Shown here: piece by piece, positions 43,362 to 53,131 of the stretch
Numbering within the stretch: the stretch's first letter is position 1
Layout: the number at the start of each line of letters is the position of its first letter
Assembly: GCF_009725995.1 (NCBI RefSeq)
Contig: NZ_RCNS01000001.1
Location: 1,257,195-1,321,194 of the forward strand
Direction of reading: 5' to 3'
DNA length: 64,000 bases
Source of the DNA: Zobellia laminariae
GTDB taxonomy: Bacteria; Bacteroidota; Bacteroidia; Flavobacteriales; Flavobacteriaceae
The notes under the pieces: generated by a model
The model's input: only the letters and a program-made list of their open reading frames with translations
Databases searched by the model: none
What the model was told of the DNA's origin: nothing
Made by a program: the position numbers and the translations under genes

Positions 43362-44591
43362 TTATAATTGGTACACCCACTCCTCAGGGTTTAACTTAGA
43401 AGTGTTTTGGTGCAGGTAAAACTTCAGTTTTGTCTGTCCGTTAGATCGATTGGTATAAATCTCGCCAAGCTCTTCCTTAGCTTCTACATTATCCCCTTTT
43501 TTTACATATAAAATAGAGAGATTGTAGTAGGTACTGATAAAGTTACCATGCTTCAACTGTACAGCTTTGTTACCTCCAGGAATTGAAAGAATAGCAATTA
43601 CTTCGCCCCTAAAAATAGCACGAGCTTTGGCGCCTTGATCTGTAGTAATAACCACACCATTACTTTGGTGTTTTATACCTGGATAGATAGCATCTGCATA
43701 TACTCCAAACCCTTGGCTTTTAAAACCCTTTTCCACCGGCCATATAAGTCTACCCTTGTTAGCGGTAAAACTATTGGCTACGATAGCAGCCTCTGGTGTC
43801 AATAAAAATTTGCTAGGGTCATCACTTTTCTTTCCTGCTTCTTTGTTGGATGCTGCAATAGCTTCACGAATCAAGCGTTCAATCTGGCGATCAATCTCTT
43901 TGGCTTGATTCTGCTTATCTCTAATCTGCGCCGCAAACTTGGTTTCACTTTTGCGAATAGTCCCCAAAAGTGCTTGATGATCTTCCTTCTCCTGGGTCAT
44001 CGCTTTTTTAGCCTTCCGATTTTCTGCAACTAAGCGGTCTTTTTCTTTTTGTTGTACACTAAGACCAATATTCAATTTACTCAACTCTTCCGTCTTAACG
44101 ACTATCTGCTCTCCTTGTTTTCGTCTAAATTCCGTGTATTGCTTTATATATTGCATTCGTTTAAATGCTTGGTAGAAATCATCGGAAGACAGCAAGAACA
44201 TTAGTTTGCTCTGTTGAATTTTACTTTGATATCCCTTTTGAATCATCATCGCATAATCATCCTTGAGCTTATCTAACTCATTTCTTAAACCAGAAATGAC
44301 TTTGATGTTGGCATTAATTCTACGGTTAAGAAGATTGGATTGCTTATTGGTGACATCTATGAGTTCTTGCCTCACCTTGATTTTATTATCCAAGGCTTCC
44401 ATCTGATCAATTACGTTACCTTTCTTTTTCTTCTGATCAAAAAGCAAATAATTAATCTGTTCTATCTCTTTTTGCAATTTCTCACGCTTTGCCTCAAGGG
44501 CTTCCTGATCCGCGTTTTGAGCAAAAATAGAGCTCAATCCAAAAAAACAGAAACAGAGAAAAACAACGATATGGTGCTTGTTACCGCGCAT
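43362..44591 (-). CDS. EnvC-like murein hydrolase activator
   Basis: A 409-residue periplasmic protein: signal peptide (HHIVVFLCFCFFGLSSIFAQ), long coiled coils (about 27-250), and a C-terminal LytM/M23 domain. Metal ligands of active M23 peptidases are missing: KHQSNGVVI stands where HxGxD is expected and YLHQN replaces the HxH motif, so it is probably a catalytically dead amidase activator like EnvC. Its start overlaps the DUF4292 gene by 11 bp. Acts in septal wall splitting by analogy. Confidence 0.88.
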   Translation of the reverse strand: MRGNKHHIVVFLCFCFFGLSSIFAQNADQEALEAKREKLQKEIEQINYLLFDQKKKKGNVIDQMEALDNKIKVRQELIDVTNKQSNLLNRRINANIKVISGLRNELDKLKDDYAMMIQKGYQSKIQQSKLMFLLSSDDFYQAFKRMQYIKQYTEFRRKQGEQIVVKTEELSKLNIGLSVQQKEKDRLVAENRKAKKAMTQEKEDHQALLGTIRKSETKFAAQIRDKQNQAKEIDRQIERLIREAIAASNKEAGKKSDDPSKFLLTPEAAIVANSFTANKGRLIWPVEKGFKSQGFGVYADAIYPGIKHQSNGVVITTDQGAKARAIFRGEVIAILSIPGGNKAVQLKHGNFISTYYNLSILYVKKGDNVEAKEELGEIYTNRSNGQTKLKFYLHQNTSKLNPEEWVYQL

Positions 44592-45375
44592 CGTCAGTTA
44601 ATGGAATTTCTTTAAAACCTTTCGGTATTTTATACGGAAAGTTTATGGGTTGGTCAAATTCAATATTCTTATATTCAATATCTACAGTCTTTCGTTCTTC
44701 TCCCTCAATAGCAGCAACAGCAATGCGTTGCGGAAGAATGTACTTACCAATCTTCTGATAATCTGTATAGTTTACCTGTAACAATCTTTTCTTTAAAGGT
44801 TGAGAAAGTTGCTGAGAAGCCATTTTAAAGTTCTTAGGTTCTATTTGAAACATCACCTTAAAAAGATCCATTGCTTTTTTTGGCTTCAATTGATAATCGC
44901 CGTTAACTACGGATGCATCATACTTTGCTTCCCTAAGATTAAAAAGCGCCTGGCCCATTAGCATGTTTTGTACCTGCTTAAAATCCAGTTCCGTACCCAA
45001 AAAGTTACTCAGATACTCAAAATTGCCATCAAAATATTCGTTCTGTAATTTATTGTAAAAAGTAACCCTACCTGGAGTAATGTACACTTTGACCATACCT
45101 AACGGAGCACTCATCCAAATTGCTTTATCCTTTTCCATACGCAAGCTCACGGAAACACCTTGAGACGATTCGCCATCAGAATAATCAATCCGCATTTTAC
45201 CGGTTAACGTATTAAAATTGGTCGTGTTTGCATAGTGATTTTTCACAATGGTTTTCGCCGAAATATTGTCATCGGCCTTTCCGTCAGCCAATACTTTTGT
45301 TGATTTACAGGATAGAAAAAAGGAAAGTGAAACCAGCACCATTAAGCGCAAAGCAGTTCGTAAGGGTAACGCCAT
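44581..45375 (-). CDS. DUF4292 lipoprotein
   Basis: A 264-residue lipoprotein with lipobox LSFFLSC (Cys23). The mature region (NTLTGKMRIDYSDGESSQGVSVSLRMEKDKAIWMSAPLG) resembles the LolA/LolB-like DUF4292 fold, and the family is typical of Bacteroidota. It may shuttle lipids or lipoproteins, but function is unproven. Lies between TPR and EnvC-like genes in the operon. Confidence 0.83.
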   Translation of the reverse strand: MALPLRTALRLMVLVSLSFFLSCKSTKVLADGKADDNISAKTIVKNHYANTTNFNTLTGKMRIDYSDGESSQGVSVSLRMEKDKAIWMSAPLGMVKVYITPGRVTFYNKLQNEYFDGNFEYLSNFLGTELDFKQVQNMLMGQALFNLREAKYDASVVNGDYQLKPKKAMDLFKVMFQIEPKNFKMASQQLSQPLKKRLLQVNYTDYQKIGKYILPQRIAVAAIEGEERKTVDIEYKNIEFDQPINFPYKIPKGFKEIPLTDDAR

Positions 45376-45389
45376 AATTTTTGTAAAGT

Positions 45390-46331
45390 TTAAAACCCGG
45401 GTATTATCTTACGAAGATACATATTTGCCTTGACTGAATTGTTAATGGAATTATAAGCATCCGCCAGTTCTTGGTAAAATTTGTTGGCCAAAGAAACATC
45501 TCCAACCAAATAATCCAGTCCTGTTTCCAGCGCTTCAATAGCATCGCGCGGTTTTGCTTTTTTATTAAAAGCATAACCTTGGGCATAATAAAAGTAAGGT
45601 TGTGACGGATAACTCTCTAATGCCACTCCCGCAATTTTATCTAAAGCCAAATAGTTATTGGTTCTAAGTAAACCTCCAATTTGAGCCTTGTATTGCTGAA
45701 AAGAACCTGATTCCGATCTATTTTGATTTGTAACCGTAAATGAACTGCTCTTGATTGCATCTTCTTGCGCCTCTATCAAATCTTCTACTTTTACGGAGAG
45801 CTGCTGTGTGAAACTAGATTTTGGTGTCTCTTTTAAAATAGACTGCGCAGCTTTTGCTCGCCCTTTTCTGTAATAGACCAATGCCAGATTTTCCTTGAAT
45901 TTAGCATTGTTAAAAGGTAATTGTGCCTTATATCCTTCAACGGGCTTTTGCTGCTTTTGCAATATCTCTACATAGGTATTTGTATACCACAAATTTTCTG
46001 GCTCGGCCAATAACGCAGTTAAAGCGTACGGTTCTGCAACCGGATATTGCTTCTCTTTTAAATACAGTTGGGCAAGCTCATGATCTACTACGTAATTATT
46101 AGCGTCCAGCTGTTTGCATGCCAACATGAGGTTGATAGCCCTATCGTAATTTTCAATGCCCTTTTGTTTTAAAGCATCAAAGAATTTCTCTTGAAAATCA
46201 TCTGAATAGTCTTCTAGAAAAACTTCCGCACTTTGGTTTTCTGCAACTTCAGGTGTTTCTTGGGCGTAAGTAGCTAAAGAGATAAATAAAAATCCCCCGA
46301 AAAAAGTCGATATAATTGGACTTATCTTCAT
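45390..46331 (-). CDS. secreted tetratricopeptide protein
   Basis: A 313-residue protein with a signal peptide (STFFGGFLFISLATYA). TPR-like helical pairs are visible, e.g. KGIENYDRAINLMLACKQLD, VVDHELAQLYLKEKQYPVAE and QPYFYYAQGYAFNKKAKPRD. Likely a periplasmic scaffold; partner unknown. Second-to-third position of the dut operon, 14 bp before the DUF4292 gene. Confidence 0.82.
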   Translation of the reverse strand: MKISPIISTFFGGFLFISLATYAQETPEVAENQSAEVFLEDYSDDFQEKFFDALKQKGIENYDRAINLMLACKQLDANNYVVDHELAQLYLKEKQYPVAEPYALTALLAEPENLWYTNTYVEILQKQQKPVEGYKAQLPFNNAKFKENLALVYYRKGRAKAAQSILKETPKSSFTQQLSVKVEDLIEAQEDAIKSSSFTVTNQNRSESGSFQQYKAQIGGLLRTNNYLALDKIAGVALESYPSQPYFYYAQGYAFNKKAKPRDAIEALETGLDYLVGDVSLANKFYQELADAYNSINNSVKANMYLRKIIPGF

Positions 46332-46373
46332 TCTACAACTTTTGCCTTATGATTGTTAAAAACTAAGAACTAG

Positions 46374-46808
46374 TTACTTTACACCTGTACTTCCAAAGCC
46401 GCCTTCACCTCTTGAAGTTTCGGACAATTCATTAACCTCTTTCCATTCGGCACGTTCATGCTTGGCAATTACTAATTGAGCAATACGCTCTCCGTTTTCT
46501 ATTGCAAAACTTTCGTTAGATAGATTGACCAAAATCACACCTATCTCACCTCTATAATCCGCATCTATCGTACCAGGTGCATTAAGCACTGTAATTCCTT
46601 TTTTAGCAGCAAGGCCACTTCTTGGTCTAACTTGAGCCTCAAAACCTACTGGAAGCTCAATATATAGCCCCGTTTTAATAATGGCGCGTTCCAAAGGTTG
46701 TAACGTAACTGTTTCTGATATATTGGCTCTGATGTCCATTCCTGCCGATGCTTCAGTTTCGTAATGTGGAAGGATATGTTCCGATTTGTTGATGATTTTT
46801 ATTTTCAT
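46374..46808 (-). CDS. dut: dUTP diphosphatase
   Basis: A trimeric dUTPase removing dUTP to keep uracil out of DNA and supplying dUMP. Start [11 protein letters not shown] (46808) gives 144 residues; the nine codons upstream are leader. All five motifs are present: [44 protein letters not shown] and [10 protein letters not shown]. Confidence 0.96.
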   Translation of the reverse strand: MKIKIINKSEHILPHYETEASAGMDIRANISETVTLQPLERAIIKTGLYIELPVGFEAQVRPRSGLAAKKGITVLNAPGTIDADYRGEIGVILVNLSNESFAIENGERIAQLVIAKHERAEWKEVNELSETSRGEGGFGSTGVK

Positions 46809-46884
46809 AGTATTCTTTAAATTGTAAAATATCAATATGATTTTATTCCGGGTACTATTTTGGACTGATTTAGCTAAAACTGAC

Positions 46885-48351
46885 TTAACCTTTCTGCCTT
46901 AGAAATATCTGTTTCAACTTATCATTTTCTAGTTTATACACCAAACCTAGGTAACACAAAAGTAAGATACTACCAATAATTAAATTCCGATCAAAAACAT
47001 AAAAGGAGAGTGCAGAAAAGAGAATGGAAACACCAAGATAAAATAGAATTTTTCTAAAATTATATGGAACCGGGTAGCGTGATTTTCCTAGATAGTACGA
47101 AAGCACCATCATACTACCATACGCCATAACCGTTGCGATAGCACTAGCCATATAGCCTATGTAAGGAATAAAGAAATAATTTATACCGATAGTTATAAAT
47201 GCACCAAACACTGATATAAAAGCGCCATAACGAGTTTTATCAGTCACCTTATACCAAACTGAAAGATTGTGGTAGATACCCAAAAAGAAACTAGCCAATA
47301 ATATTATTGGCACAACGGACATCGCCTCCCAATATGCGGGGTTCTTGACAAAAAGTACTTTCAGTACATCCGCAAACACAACAACTCCTAAAAGAATAAC
47401 GCTACCCAGAACTACAAAATAATTGGTTATCTGCGCATAGGCCTTCTGTGGATTCTCGGTACCCGCATGACTAAAAAAGAAAGGTTCAATACCCATACGG
47501 AACGCCGTAGAAAATAACGTCATGAACAAAGCTAGTTTTACACAGGCGTTGTACATACCTACTTCTTTGTTAGCGATATCTTCAGGCAATAGGGCTTCTA
47601 ACATTACCCTGTCAAAAACTTCGTTAATGGTAAATGCTACGCCAGCAATTAAAACAGGAATGGCATATTTCATCATTTCCTTCCAAAGTTTCTTATCAAA
47701 AGTATACTTGCTAATCAAATACGGCTTCAACATTAATAAGAGCGTTACACCACTAGCAACCAAGTTGGCTATGATTATATATGTAATCTGAAAATTGGGC
47801 TTATATAGACTCGCTAGAGAGCTTTCAGGACTGCTTTCTGCAATATTGGGCAACAACAAAAGGAAAAAAAGCGTGAGACCAAAGTTAATTACCACATTTA
47901 AAATCTTGACAACAGCATACCGGAGCGGTCGCTCATTAGCCCTTAACCATGCAAAAGGTATAATTACCAGAGCATCCAGCGAAAGAATGAAAATAACATA
48001 CTTGATGTACTTTGGATCAATATTCAGCAAACTCGCCATTCCGTTTTGAAAAATCAACGAGAATACCAGAAACAGCATAGTTGACGCCAGAATAGAAGTT
48101 AACGAAGTAGAAATAACCGTTTCCTTATCCTCAGATTTGGTATAAAACCTAAAAAAAGCAGTTTCCATGCCATAGGCTAACACCACGTTAAACATAGCAA
48201 AATAGGCGAATATAACGGCCAGTTCCCCGTATATTTCTGGAGGCATTGCATCTGTATGCACCCTTACCAAAAAGAAAGAAATCATTCTGGGCAACACAGT
48301 GGCGAGACCGTAGATAGCCGTTTGTTTGAACAATTTTTTAAGCGGATTCAA
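46885..48351 (-). CDS. polysaccharide flippase (Wzx/MATE-like)
   Basis: A 488-residue membrane protein of the polysaccharide exporter superfamily (MOP), with about 14 hydrophobic segments. [20 protein letters not shown] at 15-34 is the usual first segment. It probably flips lipid-linked glycans or lipid II-type precursors. Initiation appears to be at TTG (48351); no closer ATG retains the first helix. Heads the dut operon. Confidence 0.88.
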   Translation of the reverse strand: MNPLKKLFKQTAIYGLATVLPRMISFFLVRVHTDAMPPEIYGELAVIFAYFAMFNVVLAYGMETAFFRFYTKSEDKETVISTSLTSILASTMLFLVFSLIFQNGMASLLNIDPKYIKYVIFILSLDALVIIPFAWLRANERPLRYAVVKILNVVINFGLTLFFLLLLPNIAESSPESSLASLYKPNFQITYIIIANLVASGVTLLLMLKPYLISKYTFDKKLWKEMMKYAIPVLIAGVAFTINEVFDRVMLEALLPEDIANKEVGMYNACVKLALFMTLFSTAFRMGIEPFFFSHAGTENPQKAYAQITNYFVVLGSVILLGVVVFADVLKVLFVKNPAYWEAMSVVPIILLASFFLGIYHNLSVWYKVTDKTRYGAFISVFGAFITIGINYFFIPYIGYMASAIATVMAYGSMMVLSYYLGKSRYPVPYNFRKILFYLGVSILFSALSFYVFDRNLIIGSILLLCYLGLVYKLENDKLKQIFLRQKG

Positions 48352-48431
48352 TAGTGCTGCATTTTAACCCAAAAGTACCTATTTAAAGGGATGTAGCAAA
48401 GTGAAGTTAAACAGCCGTGCTTTTCTTTTTT

Positions 48432-48878
48432 CTAGCGACTATTTTTTTCTCTTAAGCTAGAATAAGAAACCGGAAGATTTTGTTGAATTCCGTTTATGCG
48501 ATAATATTTAACTTTCTCTTTGTGCACATAACTAATTACTGCCTGTGTATCGGTCAAATCAAAAGGAAACTCTTCTGGACTTTCAACCGCTTCACCAAAC
48601 TCAACTATACCCATAATACCCTTGTCCGTCAATTCAATTGTAATTGGAGCCATTTTACCTTTATGATATACGTTTTTAAGATCTGCCTTATCATTCTCCA
48701 AACTTAGGACAGCAACTACTAACTCATAGCCCTTGACACCTGTTGTCTCGTCTATAGACCAACTTTGTCCGTAAGCCTCCCCTAAACTGAAAGGCGCAAG
48801 AGTTTCCAAATTCTTTTTTGATCCACAACCCATAAGCATGAATAAGCTTAACCCTAAAATATAAATGTGTGTTTTCAT
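48432..48878 (-). CDS. small lipoprotein of unknown function
   Basis: A 148-residue lipoprotein (MKTHIYILGLSLFMLMGCGS, Cys18). The mature region contains GYELVVAVLSLENDKADLKN and a basic C-terminus. I recognise no family. Lies alone between the ATP synthase cluster and the flippase operon. Confidence 0.65.
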   Translation of the reverse strand: MKTHIYILGLSLFMLMGCGSKKNLETLAPFSLGEAYGQSWSIDETTGVKGYELVVAVLSLENDKADLKNVYHKGKMAPITIELTDKGIMGIVEFGEAVESPEEFPFDLTDTQAVISYVHKEKVKYYRINGIQQNLPVSYSSLREKNSR

Positions 48879-48947
48879 AATAGTTATCCTGAATATAATT
48901 AGGAATACATACGAGAAAAGGAGGTTGTGAGACTATCGTCAAAAAAT

Positions 48948-48971
48948 AAACCCCACATTCCTGTGGGGTTT
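48948..48971 (-). terminator. terminator of ATP synthase operon
   Basis: Arms AAACCCCACA (48948-48957) and TGTGGGGTTT (48962-48971) with a T-run on the minus strand, about 155 bp beyond the atpG stop, after the tandem repeat. Confidence 0.85.
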
Positions 48972-49021
48972 ACTATTCTATAATTAACATACTTTGACTT
49001 AGTCAAAGTGAGTAATTTAAT

Positions 49022-49146
49022 TAATTGTTCAATGCTTCTGCAGTTGTGGAATTTGGCTCCGCTATCGCTACACCTAATTGTTCAATGCTTCTGAAGTTGT
49101 GGAATTTGGCTCCGCTATCGCTACACCTAATTGTTCAATGCTTCTG
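49022..49146. repeat. 53-bp tandem repeat at 3' end of atpG
   Basis: Two full 53-bp units (49022-49074 and 49075-49127) and the start of a third (from 49128) that is the genuine atpG end. Each unit contains the final codons of atpG (GAAGCATTGAACAATTA on the minus strand) plus a 35-bp spacer. The two spacers differ by one base. Confidence 0.9.
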
Positions 49147-49987
49147 CACCACCAACAATTTCCAAGATTTCGTTGGTAATAGCAGCTTGTCTTGCTTGGT
49201 TATAAGACAACTTCAATTGATCTCTCAAATCTGTTGCATTATCCGTTGCTTTATGCATTGCAGTCATACGTGCTCCGTGCTCACTAGCAAAAGAATCACG
49301 AATACCTTTGTACAATTGTGTTTTTAAAGACTTAGGAATTAAGTGCTCTATGATTTCTATTTTTGAAGGTTCAAAAACATAATCACTGCTCAAGTTCTCC
49401 GTTCCTTCAATGGGAACAATAGGTAAAAACTGCTCGGTCATTATAATCTGAGTAGCAGCGTTCTTGAACTTGTTATAAACAATATCAATACGATCATAAT
49501 TACCTAAAGTAAATTGCTCCATTAAATCCTCAGCAATAGCTGAAACATTATCAAAAGTCAAATCATCATAAATACCACTATGATTGGCAATTACATTAGA
49601 TTTTTTAACCAAGAAATCATTAGCCTTTTTACCAACGGCAACAAAATCTACCTGTTTACCAGCATACTTTTCGTTAAGTAAAATCGTGCACTGCTTTATG
49701 ATGTTAGAGTTAAAGGCACCTGCTAAACCTCTGTTTGAGGTTATGGCCACAACCAAAACTTTATTCACCTCTCTATTTTCAGCATATACACTACCGGAAT
49801 CAGAATCTAAGCTTGCACTTAGGCCCTGTAACAACTCAGTAAGCTTATCGGCATAAGGTCGCATTGCAGTAATTGCATCCTGTGCTTTCTTCAACTTTGC
49901 AGCAGATACCATTTTCATGGCACTGGTAATCTGCATGGTTGATGATACCGATGCTATTCTGTTTCGTATTTCCTTTAAGTTCGCCAT
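49127..49987 (-). CDS. atpG: ATP synthase gamma subunit
   Basis: Central rotor stalk of F1. The 286 residues start with the helix MANLKEIRNRIASVSSTMQITSAMKMVSAAKLKKAQ and end with the matching helix RMTAMHKATDNATDLRDQLKLSYNQARQAAITNEILEIVGG, both highly conserved. Last gene of atpBEFHAG. Its final six codons are copied twice downstream in a 53-bp tandem repeat, without altering the protein because the first stop is kept. Confidence 0.97.
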   Translation of the reverse strand: MANLKEIRNRIASVSSTMQITSAMKMVSAAKLKKAQDAITAMRPYADKLTELLQGLSASLDSDSGSVYAENREVNKVLVVAITSNRGLAGAFNSNIIKQCTILLNEKYAGKQVDFVAVGKKANDFLVKKSNVIANHSGIYDDLTFDNVSAIAEDLMEQFTLGNYDRIDIVYNKFKNAATQIIMTEQFLPIVPIEGTENLSSDYVFEPSKIEIIEHLIPKSLKTQLYKGIRDSFASEHGARMTAMHKATDNATDLRDQLKLSYNQARQAAITNEILEIVGGAEALNN

Positions 49988-50009
49988 TTGTTCAAGTTAT
50001 AAGTTTCGA

Positions 50010-50047
50010 GCACAAAACAGCACAATTAACTTGCTTCTGTGTTGTGC
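50010..50047 (-). promoter_or_regulatory. stem-loop between atpA and atpG
   Basis: GCACAAAACAG (50010-50020) and CTGTGTTGTGC (50037-50047) pair 10 of 11 around 16 bases. No T-run follows, so it is more likely an mRNA stability element than a terminator. Confidence 0.45.
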
Positions 50048-50073
50048 CCCAAACCTGATATGCAATACTTTTA

Positions 50074-51654
50074 TTAGCTTCTATATTTACCTGAAAGGTC
50101 TTTTGCTACAGCAGTCAAAACATCTGTTACCTCATCGGTAAGTTTACCTGACTTTAATGTATCCAATACATCTCTGTGCTTAGCGTTCAAGAACTCTAAA
50201 TAATCTCTTTCAAATTCCTTAACCTTTTCAACAGGAACGTCACGTAACAAGTTTTTAGAACCTGCATAGATAATCGCAACCTGATCTTCAACAGTATAAG
50301 GATCATTTTGAGCTTGCTTCAAAATCTCTACATTACGACGTCCTTTTTCAATAACGTTTAATGTAGCAGCATCTAAATCAGAACCGAACTTAGCAAAAGC
50401 TTCTAGTTCACGGAACTGAGCTTGATCCAATTTTAAAGTACCTGCTACTTTTTTCATGGATTTTATCTGCGCGTTACCACCCACACGAGATACAGAAATA
50501 CCTACGTTAATAGCTGGTCTCACACCTTGGTTGAATAAATCTTGCTCCAAGAAAATCTGTCCGTCTGTAATAGAAATTACATTCGTAGGGATATATGCAG
50601 AAACATCACCTGCTTGAGTTTCAATAATAGGAAGTGCAGTTAAAGAACCACCACCTTTTACCATTGGCTTTAACACGTCTGGTAAATCGTTCATGTTCTG
50701 TGCAATCTTATCATCGTTGATAACCTTTGCTGCACGCTCTAATAATCTAGAGTGAAGGAAGAAAACATCACCAGGATATGCTTCACGTCCCGGTGGTCTT
50801 CTTAAAAGAAGAGATACCTCACGATAAGCAACAGCTTGTTTTGACAAATCATCATAGATAATCAAAGCTGGACGACCTGTATCACGGAAATACTCACCGA
50901 TAGATGCACCTGTAAAAGGAGCATAAACCTGCATTGCTGCAGGATCAGAAGCATTTGCAGCTACGATAGTCGTATACGCCATAGCACCTTTATCTTCTAA
51001 AGTCTGCGCAATTGCAGCTACAGTAGAAGCTTTTTGTCCAATAGCAACATATATACAATATACTGGCTTACCAGCATCATAAAATTCTTTTTGATTCAAA
51101 ATGGTATCGATACAAACTGTTGTCTTACCAGTTTGACGGTCACCAATAACAAGTTCCCTTTGACCACGGCCAACTGGAATCATTGCATCAATTGCCTTAA
51201 TACCTGATTGCATTGGCTCAGTTACCGGCTCTCTAAAGATAACACCAGGCGCTTTACGCTCTAACGGCATCTCATAAGTTTCACCAGAAATAGGTCCTTT
51301 ACCATCAATAGGGTTACCTAAAGTATCAACCACACGACCAACAATGCCTTCACCTACTTTAACGGAAGCAATTCGTTCGGTACGCTTTACTGTAGCACCC
51401 TCTCCAATAGTCTTGGAATGTCCTAAAAGAACCACACCAACGTTATCGTCTTCAAGGTTAAGAACGATACCTTCAAGGCCGCCATCGAATTCTACTAATT
51501 CTCCGTACTGGACATTAGATAGACCGTAGACTCTGGCGATACCATCACCAACCTGCAGTACTGTTCCCACCTCATCCAATGTAGCGGTGGCTTCAAATCC
51601 TGATAATTGTTTCTTTAAAATTGCTGATACCTCAGCGGCTTTTACTCCTGCCAT
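50074..51654 (-). CDS. atpA: ATP synthase alpha subunit
   Basis: Non-catalytic nucleotide-binding subunit of F1, 526 residues. Walker A is GDRQTGKT, with [14 protein letters not shown] before it; the signature [14 protein letters not shown] is present. Located 86 bp upstream of atpG, 55 bp after atpH. Confidence 0.98.
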   Translation of the reverse strand: MAGVKAAEVSAILKKQLSGFEATATLDEVGTVLQVGDGIARVYGLSNVQYGELVEFDGGLEGIVLNLEDDNVGVVLLGHSKTIGEGATVKRTERIASVKVGEGIVGRVVDTLGNPIDGKGPISGETYEMPLERKAPGVIFREPVTEPMQSGIKAIDAMIPVGRGQRELVIGDRQTGKTTVCIDTILNQKEFYDAGKPVYCIYVAIGQKASTVAAIAQTLEDKGAMAYTTIVAANASDPAAMQVYAPFTGASIGEYFRDTGRPALIIYDDLSKQAVAYREVSLLLRRPPGREAYPGDVFFLHSRLLERAAKVINDDKIAQNMNDLPDVLKPMVKGGGSLTALPIIETQAGDVSAYIPTNVISITDGQIFLEQDLFNQGVRPAINVGISVSRVGGNAQIKSMKKVAGTLKLDQAQFRELEAFAKFGSDLDAATLNVIEKGRRNVEILKQAQNDPYTVEDQVAIIYAGSKNLLRDVPVEKVKEFERDYLEFLNAKHRDVLDTLKSGKLTDEVTDVLTAVAKDLSGKYRS

Positions 51655-51709
51655 TTTGATAGATATAAGACATCGAACTTAAGAAATATACCTTAAGCCC
51701 TAGTTATTA

Positions 51710-52249
51710 TTATAAACTACTTGTAAATTCTCTTTTAATAGTATTCAATTTATTCGAAATGCTGGAATCATATTGTAAATCGCCAACACGTAAAATAAAT
51801 CCGCCAATAATGCTTTCATCAATTTTATTTTCGATGGTTACCGCATTACCGGTAATCTGTGCTATTTGCTTAAGAACTTTCTTCTCAAGGTCTGCACTTA
51901 AAGGTACAGCGGTAGTAACGTAAGCTACACCCTCACCTTTTAAATCTTCATTAAGAATGATATATTTTAAAGCAACCTCGTTTAAAATAGATATTCTTTT
52001 GTTAGCAACAAGTGTTTTGATCAAACCTAAGGTAATCTGGTCGCTACCTTCAAATACGGCAGCTAAAGCTTTCTTCTTGGTTTCCCCGTTTACTACAGGA
52101 CTAGCCAACATTGCTCTCAACTCCTTACTATCGGCAATAGTTGCCACAATAGAACGCATGTCTTTTTCGACTGCACTCGTAGCCTTGTTTTGTACCGCTA
52201 GGTCCAAAACCGCTTTTGCGTAACGTATTGCTGCTCTAGAATCGCTCAT
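51710..52249 (-). CDS. atpH: ATP synthase delta subunit
   Basis: Peripheral-stalk delta subunit (OSCP), 179 residues, with RAAIRYAKAVLDLAVQNK at the N-terminus and the C-terminal VTIENKIDESIIGGFILRVGD signature. Between atpF and atpA. Confidence 0.95.
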   Translation of the reverse strand: MSDSRAAIRYAKAVLDLAVQNKATSAVEKDMRSIVATIADSKELRAMLASPVVNGETKKKALAAVFEGSDQITLGLIKTLVANKRISILNEVALKYIILNEDLKGEGVAYVTTAVPLSADLEKKVLKQIAQITGNAVTIENKIDESIIGGFILRVGDLQYDSSISNKLNTIKREFTSSL

Positions 52250-52315
52250 TTTTTATCTTGTTTTATTGTCCTGCTATCCGAATTTAACCGACATAACAAA
52301 AAGCAATATAGCTAC

Positions 52316-52816
52316 TTAATTCAATTTAACATCACCCAACATACTTTCAACCAACTTTAATTGCTGGTCCTTGTTGGATAGTTGCTCTTTTAAAACTTTC
52401 TCTGCAATCTCAACAGAAAGTTCGGCTACCTGATTTTTAATATCAGCAACAGCGGCTTTCTTTTCGCTTTCTATAGCAGCTTGAGCTTGCTTTAACATTT
52501 TATCGCCTTCAACTTTAGCCTGCTCTTTAGAATCTGTGATCATTTTATCTTTGATCTCACGAGCTTCTTTTAACATAGCTTCACGCTCAGCACGAGCTTC
52601 TTTTAACAATTTCTCGTTATCAGCTTGAAGGTTTTGCATATCTGCGCGAGCTTTATCTGCTGCTGCCAATGCATCATGAATACCTGATTCACGTTCGTTT
52701 AATGAAGTCAATATTGGTTTCCATGCAAACTTCACCAATAAAAAAATCAAACCTAATAACAATATGGTCTGAACTACGAAAAGGCCTGGTGAAAAATCGT
52801 TTATTAAAATTTCCAT
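52316..52816 (-). CDS. atpF: ATP synthase b subunit
   Basis: Peripheral-stalk b subunit: one N-terminal membrane helix (about 10-28) and a long charged coiled coil. 166 residues, standard for a bacterial b subunit. Separated from atpE by 88 bp holding a stem-loop. Confidence 0.95.
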   Translation of the reverse strand: MEILINDFSPGLFVVQTILLLGLIFLLVKFAWKPILTSLNERESGIHDALAAADKARADMQNLQADNEKLLKEARAEREAMLKEAREIKDKMITDSKEQAKVEGDKMLKQAQAAIESEKKAAVADIKNQVAELSVEIAEKVLKEQLSNKDQQLKLVESMLGDVKLN

Positions 52817-52858
52817 ATAAATACTACTTTAAAATTCTAAACTTGATTAAAAACACTT

Positions 52859-52879
52859 CCTGCAACCAACCGTTGCAGG
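52859..52879 (-). terminator. internal stem-loop after atpE
   Basis: CCTGCAAC (52859-52866) and GTTGCAGG (52872-52879), loop of five, followed on the minus strand by AAGTGTTTTT. It lies directly after the atpE stop and before atpF and may terminate or stabilise part of the message. Confidence 0.55.
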
Positions 52880-52904
52880 AGAATGTCTTTTGGTTTTGTA
52901 GTTC

Positions 52905-53111
<207 letters not shown>

Positions 53112-53131
53112 TTAAATTAAAAAACTCTCTT

